Made by a program: the position numbers and the translations under genes
The notes under the pieces: model-generated
Seen by the model: the letters and a program-made list of their open reading frames with translations, nothing else
What the model was told of the DNA's origin: nothing
Database searches by the model: none
Shown here: piece after piece, positions 21,567-32,739 of the stretch
How the letters are laid out: each line of letters opens with the position of its first letter
Numbering within the stretch: the first letter of the stretch is position 1
Origin: Bursaphelenchus xylophilus
Lineage: Eukaryota > Nematoda > Chromadorea > Rhabditida > Aphelenchoididae
Length of the DNA: 64,000 nt
Direction: 5' to 3'
Assembly: GCA_904066235.2 (NCBI GenBank)
Contig: CAJFCV020000003.1
Location: 1,736,001 to 1,800,000, forward strand

Positions 21567-22130
21567 TTACAAGGGAAGTCCTCCAATTCCGACGCTCGGA
21601 TTTCGATGAAACTAGAGAGAAATTCAGATAATTTTTTCGAAGACGTATACGACACTCCTAACTTGCGCTTTGCAGAATGACCGAGATTTTTGGGTCGACA
21701 GTTGGGAAAAACGCGACACTTTTTTTGCAAATGTCAGCATAAAAAATTTCATCTCTATTTCCAGGTAGAGCCGGTCAGAAAGCAACTGCAGGCTTGAGAA
21801 ATTTGTGAAATGTTACAACTACACTTTTAGACAGCCGAGGCTCGCGTTTTGCAGAAACGACCGAGATTTTTAAGTCGAAAGTTGGTAGAAAATTAGATAC
21901 ATTTTTGCGAATTTTTATATGCAAAATTTTATGCCTCTTTCTGCTGTAGCGGTTAGTGTTTATATAAGAAATCTATTTTTAATTCAAAATTATCAAAGAT
22001 ATAACCAAAAAACACCTTTTCTCTCTCTGACCGTTCTCCAGACTTTGTGGACTTTCTCAGTGACAAAGATCGTTGAATATCCCGGCTGCCCCTTTACATT
22101 GTAAGCCAAAATTTTCAGGGATTGATTAGA
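21567..22130. mobile_element. Family D remnants, compound
   Basis: AAGGGAAGTCCTCCAATTCC at the left, and two consecutive copies of the GCAGAA..ACCGAGATTTTT block at about 21674 and 21853. This is consistent with two overlapping degraded copies. Confidence 0.55.
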
Positions 22131-22173
22131 GGCCCATGTAACTTTTTTTTACAAATTTTAAATGAGATGCCAT

Positions 22174-22209
22174 GTTATACGATGAAACGTGTTTGGTCGT
22201 ATAAAATGT
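22174..22209. repeat. Short TTATACGATGAAAC palindrome
   Basis: ATGTTATACGATGAAACGTG is followed by its mirror GGTCGTATAAAATGTC, about 36 bases in all. Related copies lie at 9633, 39419, 51669 and 62646. Confidence 0.7.
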
Positions 22210-22229
22210 CACTGCAATTAAATAAATCA

Positions 22230-22876
22230 AAAAAAATTCGTATAAAATGTCCCCTTGCAGCTTAGACACACCACGTGCGCAAAAGATATATATATTTTTA
22301 TAAATTTTAGGGAGGAAATTTTTGGCCAGGATTCTGGACTATATCTCCGAAAACTACAACGTTAATTTAGCTCAAATCAAGACAAAATTTATTTCTCATC
22401 CCTCAAAACTTTCCCTTTCCTTACAAAACCCCCAAAAACATAAAGCAATCATAATACAATCTATCATCCCATTCAAAACCCACATTTCTCGACCTTAACG
22501 ACCCTCCCATCAAAAGTTCACCTTATTGCGCCATGCTCCGCGCTAATTAAAATACCACCGACTTTGGCGGAAATGGCTCATAAATTCGTCGAGCGGCAAC
22601 TCAAATTTCACAATCCAGAATAGTCGAGAAAGGAATTAATTTTGAGGCGCGTGAGGAACGATTAAACGTTTCTGGAGTGGCGAGTTCAAAATGATATTAT
22701 AAACGATTGAAACCTCTCGACGACGACTACTCCAACGACTTTGGTAAGCGCTTTTTTAAACGCTTTTCGACTTGTTTTCGCACGCTGCTTCGGAATTCTT
22801 TAAAAGTGTGCCAGGAAATAACAAAATTGAGGCTCCGCCCACTTTTACAGTTCTTTGATTTTTTTGGTTACTTCCG
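22230..22876. other. Intergenic, no gene recognised
   Basis: Unique DNA, with a moderately GC-rich patch near 22500-22700. No supported exon. Confidence 0.35.
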
Positions 22877-23032
22877 TCAGTCTGTCGGGAAAATAATGAG
22901 CACGATGTCGCTGCACGGATAGCGTCGCTGAAGTGAGAAGAGATTTGATTTTGTCGGGAAACATTAATTTTTTTCGGCGGCGATGCGACTTTCGCTGTGT
23001 CAGAGTGCTCATTATTTTCCCGACAGGCTGAT
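22877..23032. mobile_element. MITE type B
   Basis: Both TIRs intact (CAGTCTGTCGGGAAAATAA and TTATTTTCCCGACAGGCTG). Inner ends GAGCACGATGTCGC and AGAGTGCTC. Confidence 0.92.
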
Positions 23033-23131
23033 ATATTGTATATATAAGAGCGTTCTGTAAAGAAAACAGTTGAAGCTCCAGGCAAAACAAAAAAATATAT
23101 AACGACTATATTGTCTCTTACGTTTTGCTGT

Positions 23132-23271
23132 ATCAGTCTGTCGGGAAAATAATGTGGATTCATCGCAATAAAAAATCATCGTTTTTCCAACGGCTGGAAA
23201 TTTGCTGCGCGTCTGTGACACGGTGAAACCTTTCGCTGCGACAAATCCACATCATTTTCCCGACAGAATGA
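23132..23271. mobile_element. MITE type A
   Basis: ATCAGTCTGTCGGGAAAATA at the left; the right end ATTTTCCCGACAGAATGA has one change in the outer TIR. Confidence 0.9.
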
Positions 23272-23284
23272 CACAAAATTATGC

Positions 23285-24131
23285 TTGGAAAATGCTGAGC
23301 TCCCTGTGCCGATCGCGTCGCTGACAAACTTGTGAAGTACAGGGTGCGGCAATTTTTCGGCCGGATTTGAATTGGCTATAACTTTTTTAGTTTTTATCGG
23401 AATGTTAAAATTCTTTTTTTCCCTGAATCGTCAGACAACCCCATTTTGTTTAATACCAAATATGTTATATATACAGGGACCTAGTTCATAGTTATTGGCC
23501 TTTCGGTCGTTTTCTCTGCTTTTTCCGCGTGTGTGAAAACCGCCAGAAAAAATTACTTTTTTTAAAAGAATTTTGTCGTAAAAAGTTTCATGCCTGTTCA
23601 TGCCATAGAGAATACCGTTTCCACAAAAAATCAGCTTTCTCCGCACAAAGCTGGAGCCAAAAAGTTTTTCTGTGTGACCACTCAAGTACCCTCCTGACCG
23701 CAAAGATCGTTGAATATCTTGGCCGTCCGTGAAAGACGCGGGCTGAAACTTTCAGGAATTGATATGTGGCCTATGTCCGGCCCATGTGCAAAATTTAAAG
23801 AAAATCTGAGAGTCGCACTAGGGGTAATTCCATTGTCAGCTATGAAAATTAGAACTTTTTCTTTGTCTCGAATTTTTACTGTAGTCTAATGAACGGATAT
23901 AACATATTTGACATTAAACAAAATGGGGTTGTCTATGGATTCAGGGAAAAAAAGAATTTTAACATTTGCCCAAAAACTAAAAAAGTTATGGCCAATTAAA
24001 ATCCGGCCGAAAAATTGCCGCACCCTGTAAATAAAACGTAATAATTTGGTTTTGCGGCAAAGCGATTCATTTCCTCGGCGGCAATGGGCTTTTCGATGCG
24101 ACAGAGTGCTCATTATTTTGTTGATAGACTG
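23285..24131. mobile_element. MITE type B interrupted by another transposon
   Basis: The left half GCTGAGCTCCCTGTGCCGAT, including GATCGCGTCGCTG, ends at 23338. The right half (GCGGCAAAGCGATTCATTTC to CATTATTTTGTTGATAGACTG) resumes after 24029. Confidence 0.75.
23338..24029. mobile_element. TA-flanked CAGGGTGCGG element inserted in a type B MITE
   Basis: TA, CAGGGTGCGGCAATTTTTCG ... CGAAAAATTGCCGCACCCTG, TA. The element is 688 bp (23340-24027). Long TIRs continue inward through GGCCATAACTTTTTTAG. The TA duplication is typical of Tc1/mariner-like elements. The interior is non-coding and contains a family D fragment at about 23500-23850. Confidence 0.88.
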
Positions 24132-24259
24132 TTACACATACTAGGAGGGGCCAAAAAGAACAAGTCTTGATGTGCTAGCACGACGCGATGTTGCGCAAAA
24201 CACACCGACAGCACAATGCAAAAATATGTCAAATTTTTTTTATCCGTCTAAGCTTCAGT

Positions 24260-24390
24260 ATTAGTCTGTCGGGAAAATAATGTGGATTTGTCGAAAAAAA
24301 TCGCTCGAATCGTCGCAGTGGCACAGAAAATTACCAGCCGTCGCAAAACGATGATATGCGATTCCACATTATTTTCCCGACAAACCGATA
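24260..24390. mobile_element. MITE type A
   Basis: TTAGTCTGTCGGGAAAATAA at the left and CATTATTTTCCCGACAAACC at the right. Short form of about 130 bp. Confidence 0.88.
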
Positions 24391-24391
24391 T

Positions 24392-24916
24392 TTTACAACC
24401 AAAAAATGGCTATACAAAAAAAGTAATATTCCAATCCGAAAAAATGACTGAACAGTTCAAAAAACAATCACTTCCCCATAAAACTTTCACTTCCTCACCC
24501 AGTAACCTTCTTCAGAATCGCGAAAAAAATCAAAAGTCAGTGAAGAAGGCCGTCCAAAACGATTATCTGGCCCCCTTTTCAAATGGTTTCCAAACTTTTT
24601 CGGCCCGAAAAACCTCTCTCCTTTCACGGCCTTGCTTTCTACCTTCTTTACTTCCTTTCTTGCTCATATTTTTGTGTGGAAAAAAACTTGAAGCAATACG
24701 AAAAGACCTTTTGCAAAAATAAAAACTGTCTGAAAGGCGACGATAAATTACAAGAGACATATGGTAAACACAAACATAAACATAACAAACTGTTGTTCTT
24801 TGTTGTTTTTATTGTGCAAAAACGTTTATTTATTTGTTTTGGGGGTGGTAATACGAAATTTTCATCTACTCATGTATTAGGTTTTAATAAAGATTGGAAA
24901 TGAGCCGTATATCTGG
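24392..24916. other. Intergenic, no gene seen
   Basis: Pyrimidine-rich at 24590-24680, then AT-rich. No splice-phased exon. Confidence 0.35.
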
Positions 24917-25038
24917 CCGTCGGGAAAATAATGAGCACTCTGTCGCGGAGAAAATCGCATCGCTGCCGAGAAAACGAATTGTCTTCGCGGCAAAATCAAA
25001 TTGCTTTTCAGTTCAGCGACGCGATTGGCGCAGCGACA
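24917..25038. mobile_element. MITE type B, right end missing
   Basis: CCGTCGGGAAAATAATGAGC at the left; the sequence stops at GGCGCAGCGACATT, exactly where the next MITE begins. Confidence 0.8.
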
Positions 25039-25192
25039 TTATCAGTCTGTCGGAAAAATAACGGCGAGTCGTCGCACCAAAGTGTCTCGCCTCGCCGCTA
25101 TCGCGCACTCCCAAGCCACGGCTTGCGTCGCAAAGCGATGATGGGCGATTCCGAGGCGCGACGATCCGCCGTTATTTTCCCGACAGACTGAT
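25039..25192. mobile_element. MITE type A variant
   Basis: TATCAGTCTGTCGGAAAAATA at the left and TTATTTTCCCGACAGACTGA at the right. The inner ends are AACGGCG/CGCCGTT instead of the usual TGTGGATT, changed symmetrically at both ends. Confidence 0.88.
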
Positions 25193-25193
25193 A

Positions 25194-25350
25194 TTAGGCT
25201 GTCGGGAAAATAATGTGGATTTTTTGACTGGTATTAATTCATCGTCGCTTTTGCGACGGCTAGCCGAGGCTTGCGATTTGGTGCGTGAATGCGGCGAGGC
25301 AGACATTTTTCAGCAACAAATTAAACATTATGTACCCGACAGACTTCTAT
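25194..25350. mobile_element. MITE type A
   Basis: TTAGGCTGTCGGGAAAATAA at the left and ACATTATGTACCCGACAGAC at the right. It abuts the preceding copy. Confidence 0.85.
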
Positions 25351-25585
25351 TAGTATCTTCACAAAGTGCATGGACATTTGCAGCGCATCACATCGTGCAA
25401 CAAAACCTCTTTTTATAACGTACCTTCAGCCTTTTTTGGTTTATGCAAAGTACGTTAAAATGTTGCCGCGACATAAGCAAGTTTCAGCTACATCGCTGCG
25501 AGGAACTTGCACAGTGGAAACAGCTTTTTTTTTGAAGTTTGCACTTGCAAAACAGAACAAATGTCCGTGCACATGGCTTTGTAAT

Positions 25586-25709
25586 ATAAGGCGGAACACG
25601 ACCGAGCTTCGAGGATTTCCCCACGAGGAACGATCTGCACTTATTCAAATTTGATTGTACTTTCCTACGTGGGGCTTCCCTATAAAAGGTCTCCTTTATA
25701 CTGAATAAA
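25586..25709 (+). repeat. LTR-like sequence, part before the array
   Basis: CGACCGAGCTTCGAGGATTT to CTATAAAAGG and CTGAATAAA match the minus-strand LTR-like copy at 3640-3890. It is broken at the AATAAA by the tandem array. Confidence 0.65.
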
Positions 25710-28700
25710 CCAGAAATTAGGGGGTCCCTTCGGGCCCCCCTATTTCTGGTGCTTTTACTTGTACTTTTGCTTTTGAATTTTCTCTAAAGCTTTTGATTTT
25801 CTTTGAAATTTTACGAAAGGCTCGGGGCCTGCGGCCCCTCGCATGCGGCGCCATGTCTCATATCGACTGAAAGGCTCGGGGGCCTGCGGCCCCCTCGCAT
25901 GTGAAAATGCTTCACACTCCTAACTTTATGTCAAAGCCCTATCCCAGGTTCATCACTTCCACTAAGAATCGAAATTGTTAAAATTCCTAACTTTTAATCA
26001 AAACCCTATCCCAACATTCGTATTTTCCTAAAACCACAAAATTTCTACAATTCCTATCACGGTACCACACACCAAACCCAAAACATGCAAAAGTAGCCCC
26101 ACCCTGCACCACTCACTTTCACTCCAAACCCGACCGCACTGTGCCATGTTACTTCTAGTACTCATGCTCACAATGCATCCATAAAGTCTTACCTGAAAGG
26201 CTCGGGGGCCTGCGGCCCCCTCGCATATGAAAAAGTTCCTAAAATCCCTAACTTTTCATCAATGCCCGTAACTCAGATTCATCACTTTCCCTAAAAAAAC
26301 AAAATTCCTAAAATTCCTATCACAGTATCACTTACCCAATCCAAAATATGCAAAGTTCCCCAACTCTGCACCACTCACTTGCACTCCAAACCCGATCGCA
26401 CCCCGCACTTGCATTTTACTGACTGACTGCTCCGCAAACCAAAACTTTGAAAATGATTTTGAATTTTTGAAAAAATTCCCACGATCGAGACCGATTTTTT
26501 GCCTCGAATTTTTGAAAATGAGAATTGTTTGGCTTCGGAATGACAGACAGAAAAAGATTCATTCTTTTACATTAATAAAGGGGACCAGAAATTAGGGGGT
26601 CCCTTCGGGCCCCCCTATTTCTGGTACTTTTACTTGATCTTATAACTCTTCCTTTTTGACTTTTCTCAAAATCTTGATTTTTTGAAATTTTGCAAAAGGC
26701 TCGGGGCCTGCGGCCCCTCGCATGCGGTGCCATGCCTAATTCAAGTAGCCAAGCTTGCAATAAATCCATAAACTTTTACCCGAAAAGCTCGGGGGCCTGC
26801 GGCCCCCTCGCATGTGGAAAAGTTCCTAAAATTTTTAAATTTTGATTAAAACCCTAACCCAAATTCATCACTTTCCCTAAAAAACAAAATTTCAAAAATT
26901 CCTATCACAGTACCACGTAGTCAACCCAAAATATACAAAGGCACCACACTGTGCACCACTCACCTGCACTCGAAACCGACCGCACCCCGCACTTGCATTT
27001 AACTGACTGCTTCTTAAAGTCCAAACTTTTCATCAAAACCCTAACCCAAATTCATCACTTTCCCTAAAAAACAAAATTCCAGAAAATCCTATCGCGGTAC
27101 CACTTACTCAATCCAAAATACACAAAGGCACCCCACTCCGCACTACTCACCTGCACTTGTACCCGACCGCACCGCGCACTCACATTTTTGCGAATGACTG
27201 CTCCGCAAACCAAAACTTTGAAAATGATTTTGAATTTTTTCAAAAATTCCCACAATCGAGACCGATTTTTTGCCTCGAATTTTTCAAAATGAGAATTGTT
27301 TGGCTTCGGAATGACAGACAGAAAAACGTTCTTTTGCATTCATAAAGGGGACCAGAAATTAGGGGGTCCCTTCGGGCCCCCCTATTTCTGGTACTTTTAC
27401 TTGATCTTTTACTCTTGCTTTTTAAAATTTTTAAAAAACTAATAGCAAAACCTTTAATTTTTTTAGATTTTACGAAAGGCTCGGGGCCTGCGGCCCCTCG
27501 CATGCAGTATCTTGCCTAATTCCAGTACTCAAGCTCTAAACTTTTATCTGAAAAGGCTCGGGGGCCTGCGGCCCCCTCGCATGTGAAAAAGTTTCCAAAC
27601 TCCTAACTTTATGTCAAAACCTACCCGAAATTCATCAGTTTCCCCAAAAAACAAAATTCCTATCACAGTACCATGCACACAACTCAAAATGTGCAAAAAT
27701 ACCCAACTCTGCACCACTCACTTGCACTCCAAACCCGACCGCATTCCGAACTCACATTTTTGCGACTGACGGCTCCTCAAACCAAAACTTTCTCTCACTA
27801 AAATTTCCGAGTTTCATCAAAACCCTAACCCAAATTCATCACTTTCCCTAAAAAACAAAATTCCAAAAAATCCTATCGCAGTACCACTTACCCAATCCAA
27901 AATATGCAAAAGTACCCCACTCTGCACCACTCACCTGCACTCGAACCCGACCGCACTCCGCATTCACATTTTTGCGACTGACTGCTCCGCAAATCAAAAG
28001 TTTGAAAATGATTTTCAAAAATTCCCATTTTCCCACGATTGAGACCGATTTTTTGCCTCGAATTTTTGAAAATGAGAATTGTTTGGCTTCGGAATGACAG
28101 ACAGAAAAAGATTCATTCTTTTGCATTCATAAAGGGGACCAGAAATTAGGGGGTCCCTTCGGGCCCCCCAATTTCTGGTACTTTTACTTGTTCTTTTACT
28201 CTTGCTTTTGAACTTTCTCTAAAGCTTTTGATTTAAATTTTTCCAAAGGCTCGGGGCCTGCGGCCCCTCGCATGTGAAAAGGTTTCCAAACTCCTAACTT
28301 TATGTCAAAACCTACCCGAAATTCATCACTTTCCCCAAAAAACAAAATTCCTAAAATTCCTATCACAGTACCATGTACTCAACCCAAAATATGCAAAATT
28401 ACCCAACTCTGCACCACTCACTTGCACTCCAAACCCGACCGCATTCCGCACTCACATCTTTGCAACTGACTACTCCTCAAGCCAAAACTTTCTCTCACTA
28501 AAATTCCCAACTTTTCATCAAAGCCCTAACCCAAATTCATCACTTTCCCTAAAAAACAAAATTCCAAAAAATCCTATCGCAATACCACTTACACAATCCA
28601 AAATATGCAAAGGTACCCAACTCTGCACCACTCACCTGCACTCGAAACCGACCGCACTCCGGATTCACATTTTTGCGACTGACTGCTCCGCAAACCAAAA

Positions 28701-29612
28701 CTTTGAAAATGATTTTGAATTATTCCCATTTTCCCACGATCGAGACCGATTTTTTGCCTCGAATTTTTCAAAATGAGAATAGATTGGCTTCGGAATGACA
28801 GACAGACAGAAAAATGTTCTTTTACATTTAAAAAGGGGACCAGAAATTAGGGGGTCCCTTCGGGCCCCCCTATTTCTGGTGCTTTTACTTCTTTTTACAA
28901 TTGCTTTTTGAATTTTCTCAAAAGCTTTTGATTTTTTTGAAATTTTCGAAAGGCTCGGGGCCTGCGGCCCCTCGCATGCGGTACCACGTCTCATACTGAA
29001 TGCTGTGAAGACTGGACTGGAAGGCTCGGGGGCCTGCGGCCCCCTCGCATGTGAAAAGGTTTCCCAACGTCGTGTCAAATCCTATCCTAAATCCATCACT
29101 TTCCCCTAAAAACAAAGTTCCTATCACAGTACCACGTACTCAACCCCAAATATGCAATAATACCCCACTCTGCACCACTCACTTGCACTCCAAACCCGAC
29201 CACATTCCGCACTCACATTTTTGCGACTGACGGCTCCTCAAACCAAAACTTTCTCTCACTAAAATTTCCGAGTTTCATCAAAACCCTAACCCAAATTCAT
29301 CACTTTCCCTAAAAAACAAAATTCCAAAAAATCCTATCGCAGTACCAATTACCCAATCCAAAATATGCAAAGTTCCCCAACTCTGCACCACTCACCTGCA
29401 CTCGAACCCGACCGCACTCCGCACTCACATTTTAGCGACTGACTGCTCCGCAAACCAAAACTTTGAAAATGATTTTGAATTTTTTCAAAAATTCCCATTT
29501 TCCCAACAATCGAGACCGATTTTTTGCCTCGAATTTTTCAAAATGAGAATTGTTTGGCTTCGGAATGACAGACAAACAGAAAAAGATTCATTCTTTTGCA
29601 TTAAGAAAGGGG
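25710..29612. repeat. Tandem array of five 0.7-0.9-kb units with GC hairpins
   Basis: Units at 25710-26584, 26585-27351, 27352-28138, 28139-28839 and 28840-29612. Each starts with the hairpin CCAGAAATTAGGGGGTCCC..., which folds back on GGGCCCCCCTATTTCTGG. Each then has one or two hairpins of the type GGCTCGGGGCCTGCGGCCCC, then A/C-rich sequence with AACCCTAACCCAAATTCATC and CTGCACCACTCAC blocks that are themselves repeated. It ends TTTGGCTTCGGAATGACAGA and AAAGGGG. Coding potential is poor on both strands. Confidence 0.9.
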
Positions 29613-29671
29613 ATCACTTGACTCTTGAGCTTTCGTCTTGTCTCGTTGCTGGGTCGGGCCCTTTTCGACAC
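29613..29671 (+). repeat. LTR-like sequence, part after the array
   Basis: ATCACTTGACTCTTGAGCTT continues the LTR-like sequence after its AATAAA, as in the uninterrupted copy at 3640-3890. Confidence 0.65.
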
Positions 29672-29771
29672 TTTGCAAAGGCTAGCCACGGCTGGGGATT
29701 CGGTGCGCGACTAGACAACTTTTTTTTACATCTTGCTGCGACAACCCGCCATTATTTTCCCGACATACTGG
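29672..29771. mobile_element. MITE type A, right part
   Basis: GCTAGCCACGGCTGGGGATT and GCCATTATTTTCCCGACATA. The left TIR is gone, replaced by the LTR-like sequence. Confidence 0.7.
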
Positions 29772-30053
29772 TATTAGACTATCTTAACAAGTAATTTTCC
29801 TCATGCTCCACCAACATGTAAGCTATGCACCTTATAGTTGGAATATAGGCCAAACCACTGTGGATGGCGCGGCTCCATTTCTTCATAGAGAGCGATCCAA
29901 TTCGCGCCATCGTGCTCGTCGTTCAAGTTGTGACAAGTTTATCTTGTCACTGGCGGTTCGAACGTTGGTGCAGACGGCACACCTTTCTCTCACTCCTCCC
30001 TTCCATCTTTGTTTTATCAAGCGGTTATTTCGAAAAGAATAACCGGTCGCAAT
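29772..30053 (+). promoter_or_regulatory. Putative promoter of the first aspartic-protease-like gene
   Basis: Two GATA-factor motifs on the minus strand: AGATAA at 29939-29944 and TGATAA at 30014-30019, the latter 35 bases before the ATG. In nematodes TGATAA sites are typical of intestinal promoters, which would fit a digestive-protease relative. Confidence 0.4.
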
Positions 30054-32737
30054 ATGAGTAACTTTCTACTTTTTCTCCTTTTCCTTGCTCTATTCCAATC
30101 ATACGGCAGTAAAATTCCGTTGACACGGATTGAGACAAAGCTTGGAGATCCGGTTTATCTGGGCGTCATATCTGTTGGGCAGCAAAACTTTAATGTGGAG
30201 ATAAATCTACAGTCTTCGGTGTTGTGGGTTCCGGAATGTTTGAAAGGCACAATTACTCGTAAGTCGATGCAAAATATGGAAGAAACTATCAGTCATCAGC
30301 CTGTCTGGAAAATAATAAGCACAATGTTGCGTCGAAAGCTGCATCGCCGCCGAGAAAATGAATTGTGAAGCGGAAAGATCAAATTGCTTTCCGCTTCAGC
30401 GACGCAATCAAATTTTCGATGCGGCATTGTGTTCATTATTTTCCTGACAGGGTAATATTTGAATTTCATTTTTTCAGCAAAAGATCTGGTTGCCTGCTGC
30501 AACGGCGCCTGTAACAACAAGAATGTCTTTGACCGTTCAAGCTCGAGGACTTTTTTTGACCGTAAGTTGAGAATGCGCATACAATTTAAGCACTGAAGAA
30601 AAGAAAAAGCTCATGTATAACGAATGAATCTCTCGGCCAAGAGCGTACGCAAAACGCAGAGAGCAATCAGAGGGAAAAACAATTTCTGGCCGTATCTTTG
30701 CCGATTTCGCGTTAAAAAGATTAATTTCTTGAGGAAACGTTGCGCTCTCCGGTAGAAATGAACATGAAATTTTCATGAAAAGGTTCACAAAAGTGCCATA
30801 TTTTGCCAAGTTTCGATCAAAAAATCTTGGTTGTTTCTATAATATGTACAAAACGCAAGCTACGAGTCTTCCATATGTCTTAGGAAAAAATTAACTGAAT
30901 CTGGGCCAAGTTTTACCAAAATCTGGACTTCTCAAAGCCTTGAGTTTGCCTTGGACCGGCCCACCTTGTCTTACTGAAAAAAGATGACTAATCAAGCCAT
31001 AAAAAGCCGGAAAATCAGCTCAGCAGCCACATATGGGCTTGCAATGCCTTCAATATCAGTGTGTCGGAAAAATAATGAACACACTGTCTCTACATCGATC
31101 ACGTCGCTGAAGTGAAAAGCAATTTGATTTTTCCGCAACACAATTCAGTTCCTCGGCGGCAATGCAATTTTAGATTTGACACAGCGCTCATTATTTTCCC
31201 GACAGACAGATAAAACTCATTTTTTAGCCCAGCTCAACCGACCGATGCGCTATAACTTCTCTCAATGTGCGAATGTCTCGGCAATCATCGGAGCCGACAC
31301 CTTCAAACTGGGGCCTCATTACAGGTCCGGTGATGCCGCAAAACGAGTTCCATTTGCATTGGCTGAAGCAATGCCCGATTGCTACATGGATTTGGACTAC
31401 GACGGGGTTCTGGGCCTTGCACCGGTTGAGGAGAACGCAATTTACTCGCCAATCGTGCAATATTTTAAACGGAACAACTTTGCGAAGCCAATTTTGACGT
31501 TCTTCATTATGAAGCCGAGTCCGAATAATCTGATAGATGGTCAGATCACCATTGAAGGCTTGGACGAGGAGCACTGCGAGCCTAGAACGTTTCAAATCCC
31601 CCCTGACAAGTCGGGATGGGCGTTCGAAGTGCCCTCGTTTTTTCTGAATAATGTGGCATTCAACCCGGCGGGAAGGAAATATTTGGTAAGGGGGTTAAAG
31701 AGAGGCTTACCATAAGGTGAAGTTCCTGTAAATCAGATTACTAAAGACTAATATTTATTAGGCTGAACCCTTTGAGGGTTCCGTTTATAGGCGAAGCACT
31801 CTAATTGCGACGCTCAGATTTTGATAAATCCATTCAAAAGTCTAGAATATTTTTTTTGCGAAACTCCTAGCCAGCCTCTTGAAACAGCCGAGATCTTTAG
31901 GCATATTTTGGTCGAAAGTCGACCAAAATATGCCTCTTTTTTGCGAAAGAGAAGGACACTTTTGGCAATATAAAGGTGCTCACAGAAGTTCTCGACTTTT
32001 ATTTTTGCTGTTGAGTCGAATTTCGGTGCAAAAATGGGTTGACTTTGATTTTTAAAAATCAGTGCACACTTTAATTTTCGCCCTGCAGTGATTTCCCAAA
32101 ATCTGCATTTTCAAAATCAATTTTTGAAAAATCAATGCCGTCGAGAACTTCGGTGACCACCTTTACATCTTTGCCGGTTTCCTGTGGTTGATTTTTGGAA
32201 ACATTATTAGAAACAGGCATGAAACTTTCATTCAGAAACTTACAAAAACCCTGCCCTTTCGTGCCAACTTTTGATCCAAAAATCTACGTCGTTTCTGCAA
32301 AGCGCGGGCAAGAAGTGCCTATGGATCAGAAAAAAAAACAATCTAATTTTGTGACAAATTTCATTAAGACATAAAATCCACTCTTTTAGGCTTTTATTGA
32401 TCTCAACACCGACTACTTTTTTGTCCCAACCGAAGTTTTCGAATTTATTCTCAAAACTACCGCTGCACAAAAGCTCCCCAACCAAGACCGATATCTCCTC
32501 GCGAAACCTGAGAAGTGGACCATCCGAGTGGTTGATGGGTTCAACGAGCTCACCATTAAACTTGCACACTTGTGCGATCAAAAACAGCTCAATATGGGAT
32601 GCGTGCTGAACATTGCAGTATCCTTATCGTCAAAATTCGAGACAAATTTTGTGTTTGGCACTCCAATCTTGTACGACCATTGTATGACTTTGAATTATTT
32701 TGGAAGCATCGCTTTTCCGAAGAAGAAAATGTTGTAG
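30054..32737 (+). CDS. Pepsin-family (A1) protein lacking the catalytic centre, copy 1
   Basis: Exons 30054-30258, 30478-30561, 31228-31685 and 32390-32737 join in phase to 364 residues. A signal peptide is present (MSNFLLFLLFLALFQSYGS). YLGVISVGQQNFNVEI aligns with the pepsin YxGxIxIGTPPQxFxVxF strand, but the following DTGSS is NLQSS, so the first catalytic Asp is absent; LWVPE follows as in pepsins. After CCNGACNNKNVFDRSSSRTF the flap with its Tyr-Gly-Thr-Gly is missing. DYDGVLGLAP matches the xxDGILGLA motif. The second site reads IDLNT instead of VDTGT, keeping an Asp. FVFGTPILYDHCMTLNYF matches the C-terminal xILGDVFIRxYFxVFD strand. Hydrolysis is unlikely; binding or decoy roles are guesses. 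All three introns hold repeats. Confidence 0.85.
30296..30452. mobile_element. MITE type B
   Basis: CATCAGCCTGTCTGGAAAATA at the left and CATTATTTTCCTGACAGGGT at the right. It fills most of intron 30259-30477. Confidence 0.88.
30630..30960. mobile_element. Family D fragment
   Basis: CTCTCGGCCAAGAGCGTACG at about 30632 and CAAAATCTGGACTTCTCAA near the end; no complete TIR. In intron 30562-31227. Confidence 0.5.
31054..31213. mobile_element. MITE type B
   Basis: ATCAGTGTGTCGGAAAAATAA and TTATTTTCCCGACAGACAGA. It ends 14 bases before the 3' splice site of exon 31228. Confidence 0.9.
31740..32330. repeat. Family D-related remnants in intron 31686-32389
   Basis: CGACGCTCAGATTTTGATAA at about 31810 and TTTCTGCAAAGCGCGGGC at about 32290. 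A 17-base palindrome pair around GGTCGAAAGTCGACC lies at 31904-31941. Confidence 0.45.
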
Positions 32738-32739
32738 AT

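Noticed and set aside
27030..29310. AACCCTAACCC blocks considered as telomeric repeats
   Set aside because: They occur singly within long units, not as tandem hexamers, and nematode telomeres are TTAGGC.
25710..29612. Array considered as spliced-leader or snRNA gene cluster
   Set aside because: Units have GC hairpins and an AATTTCTGG string on the minus strand, but no nematode spliced-leader sequence, no clean Sm site and no proximal sequence element.
25710..29612. Array considered as CRISPR
   Set aside because: Units of 700-875 bases that are repetitive throughout, with no short repeat-spacer alternation, in a eukaryotic setting.
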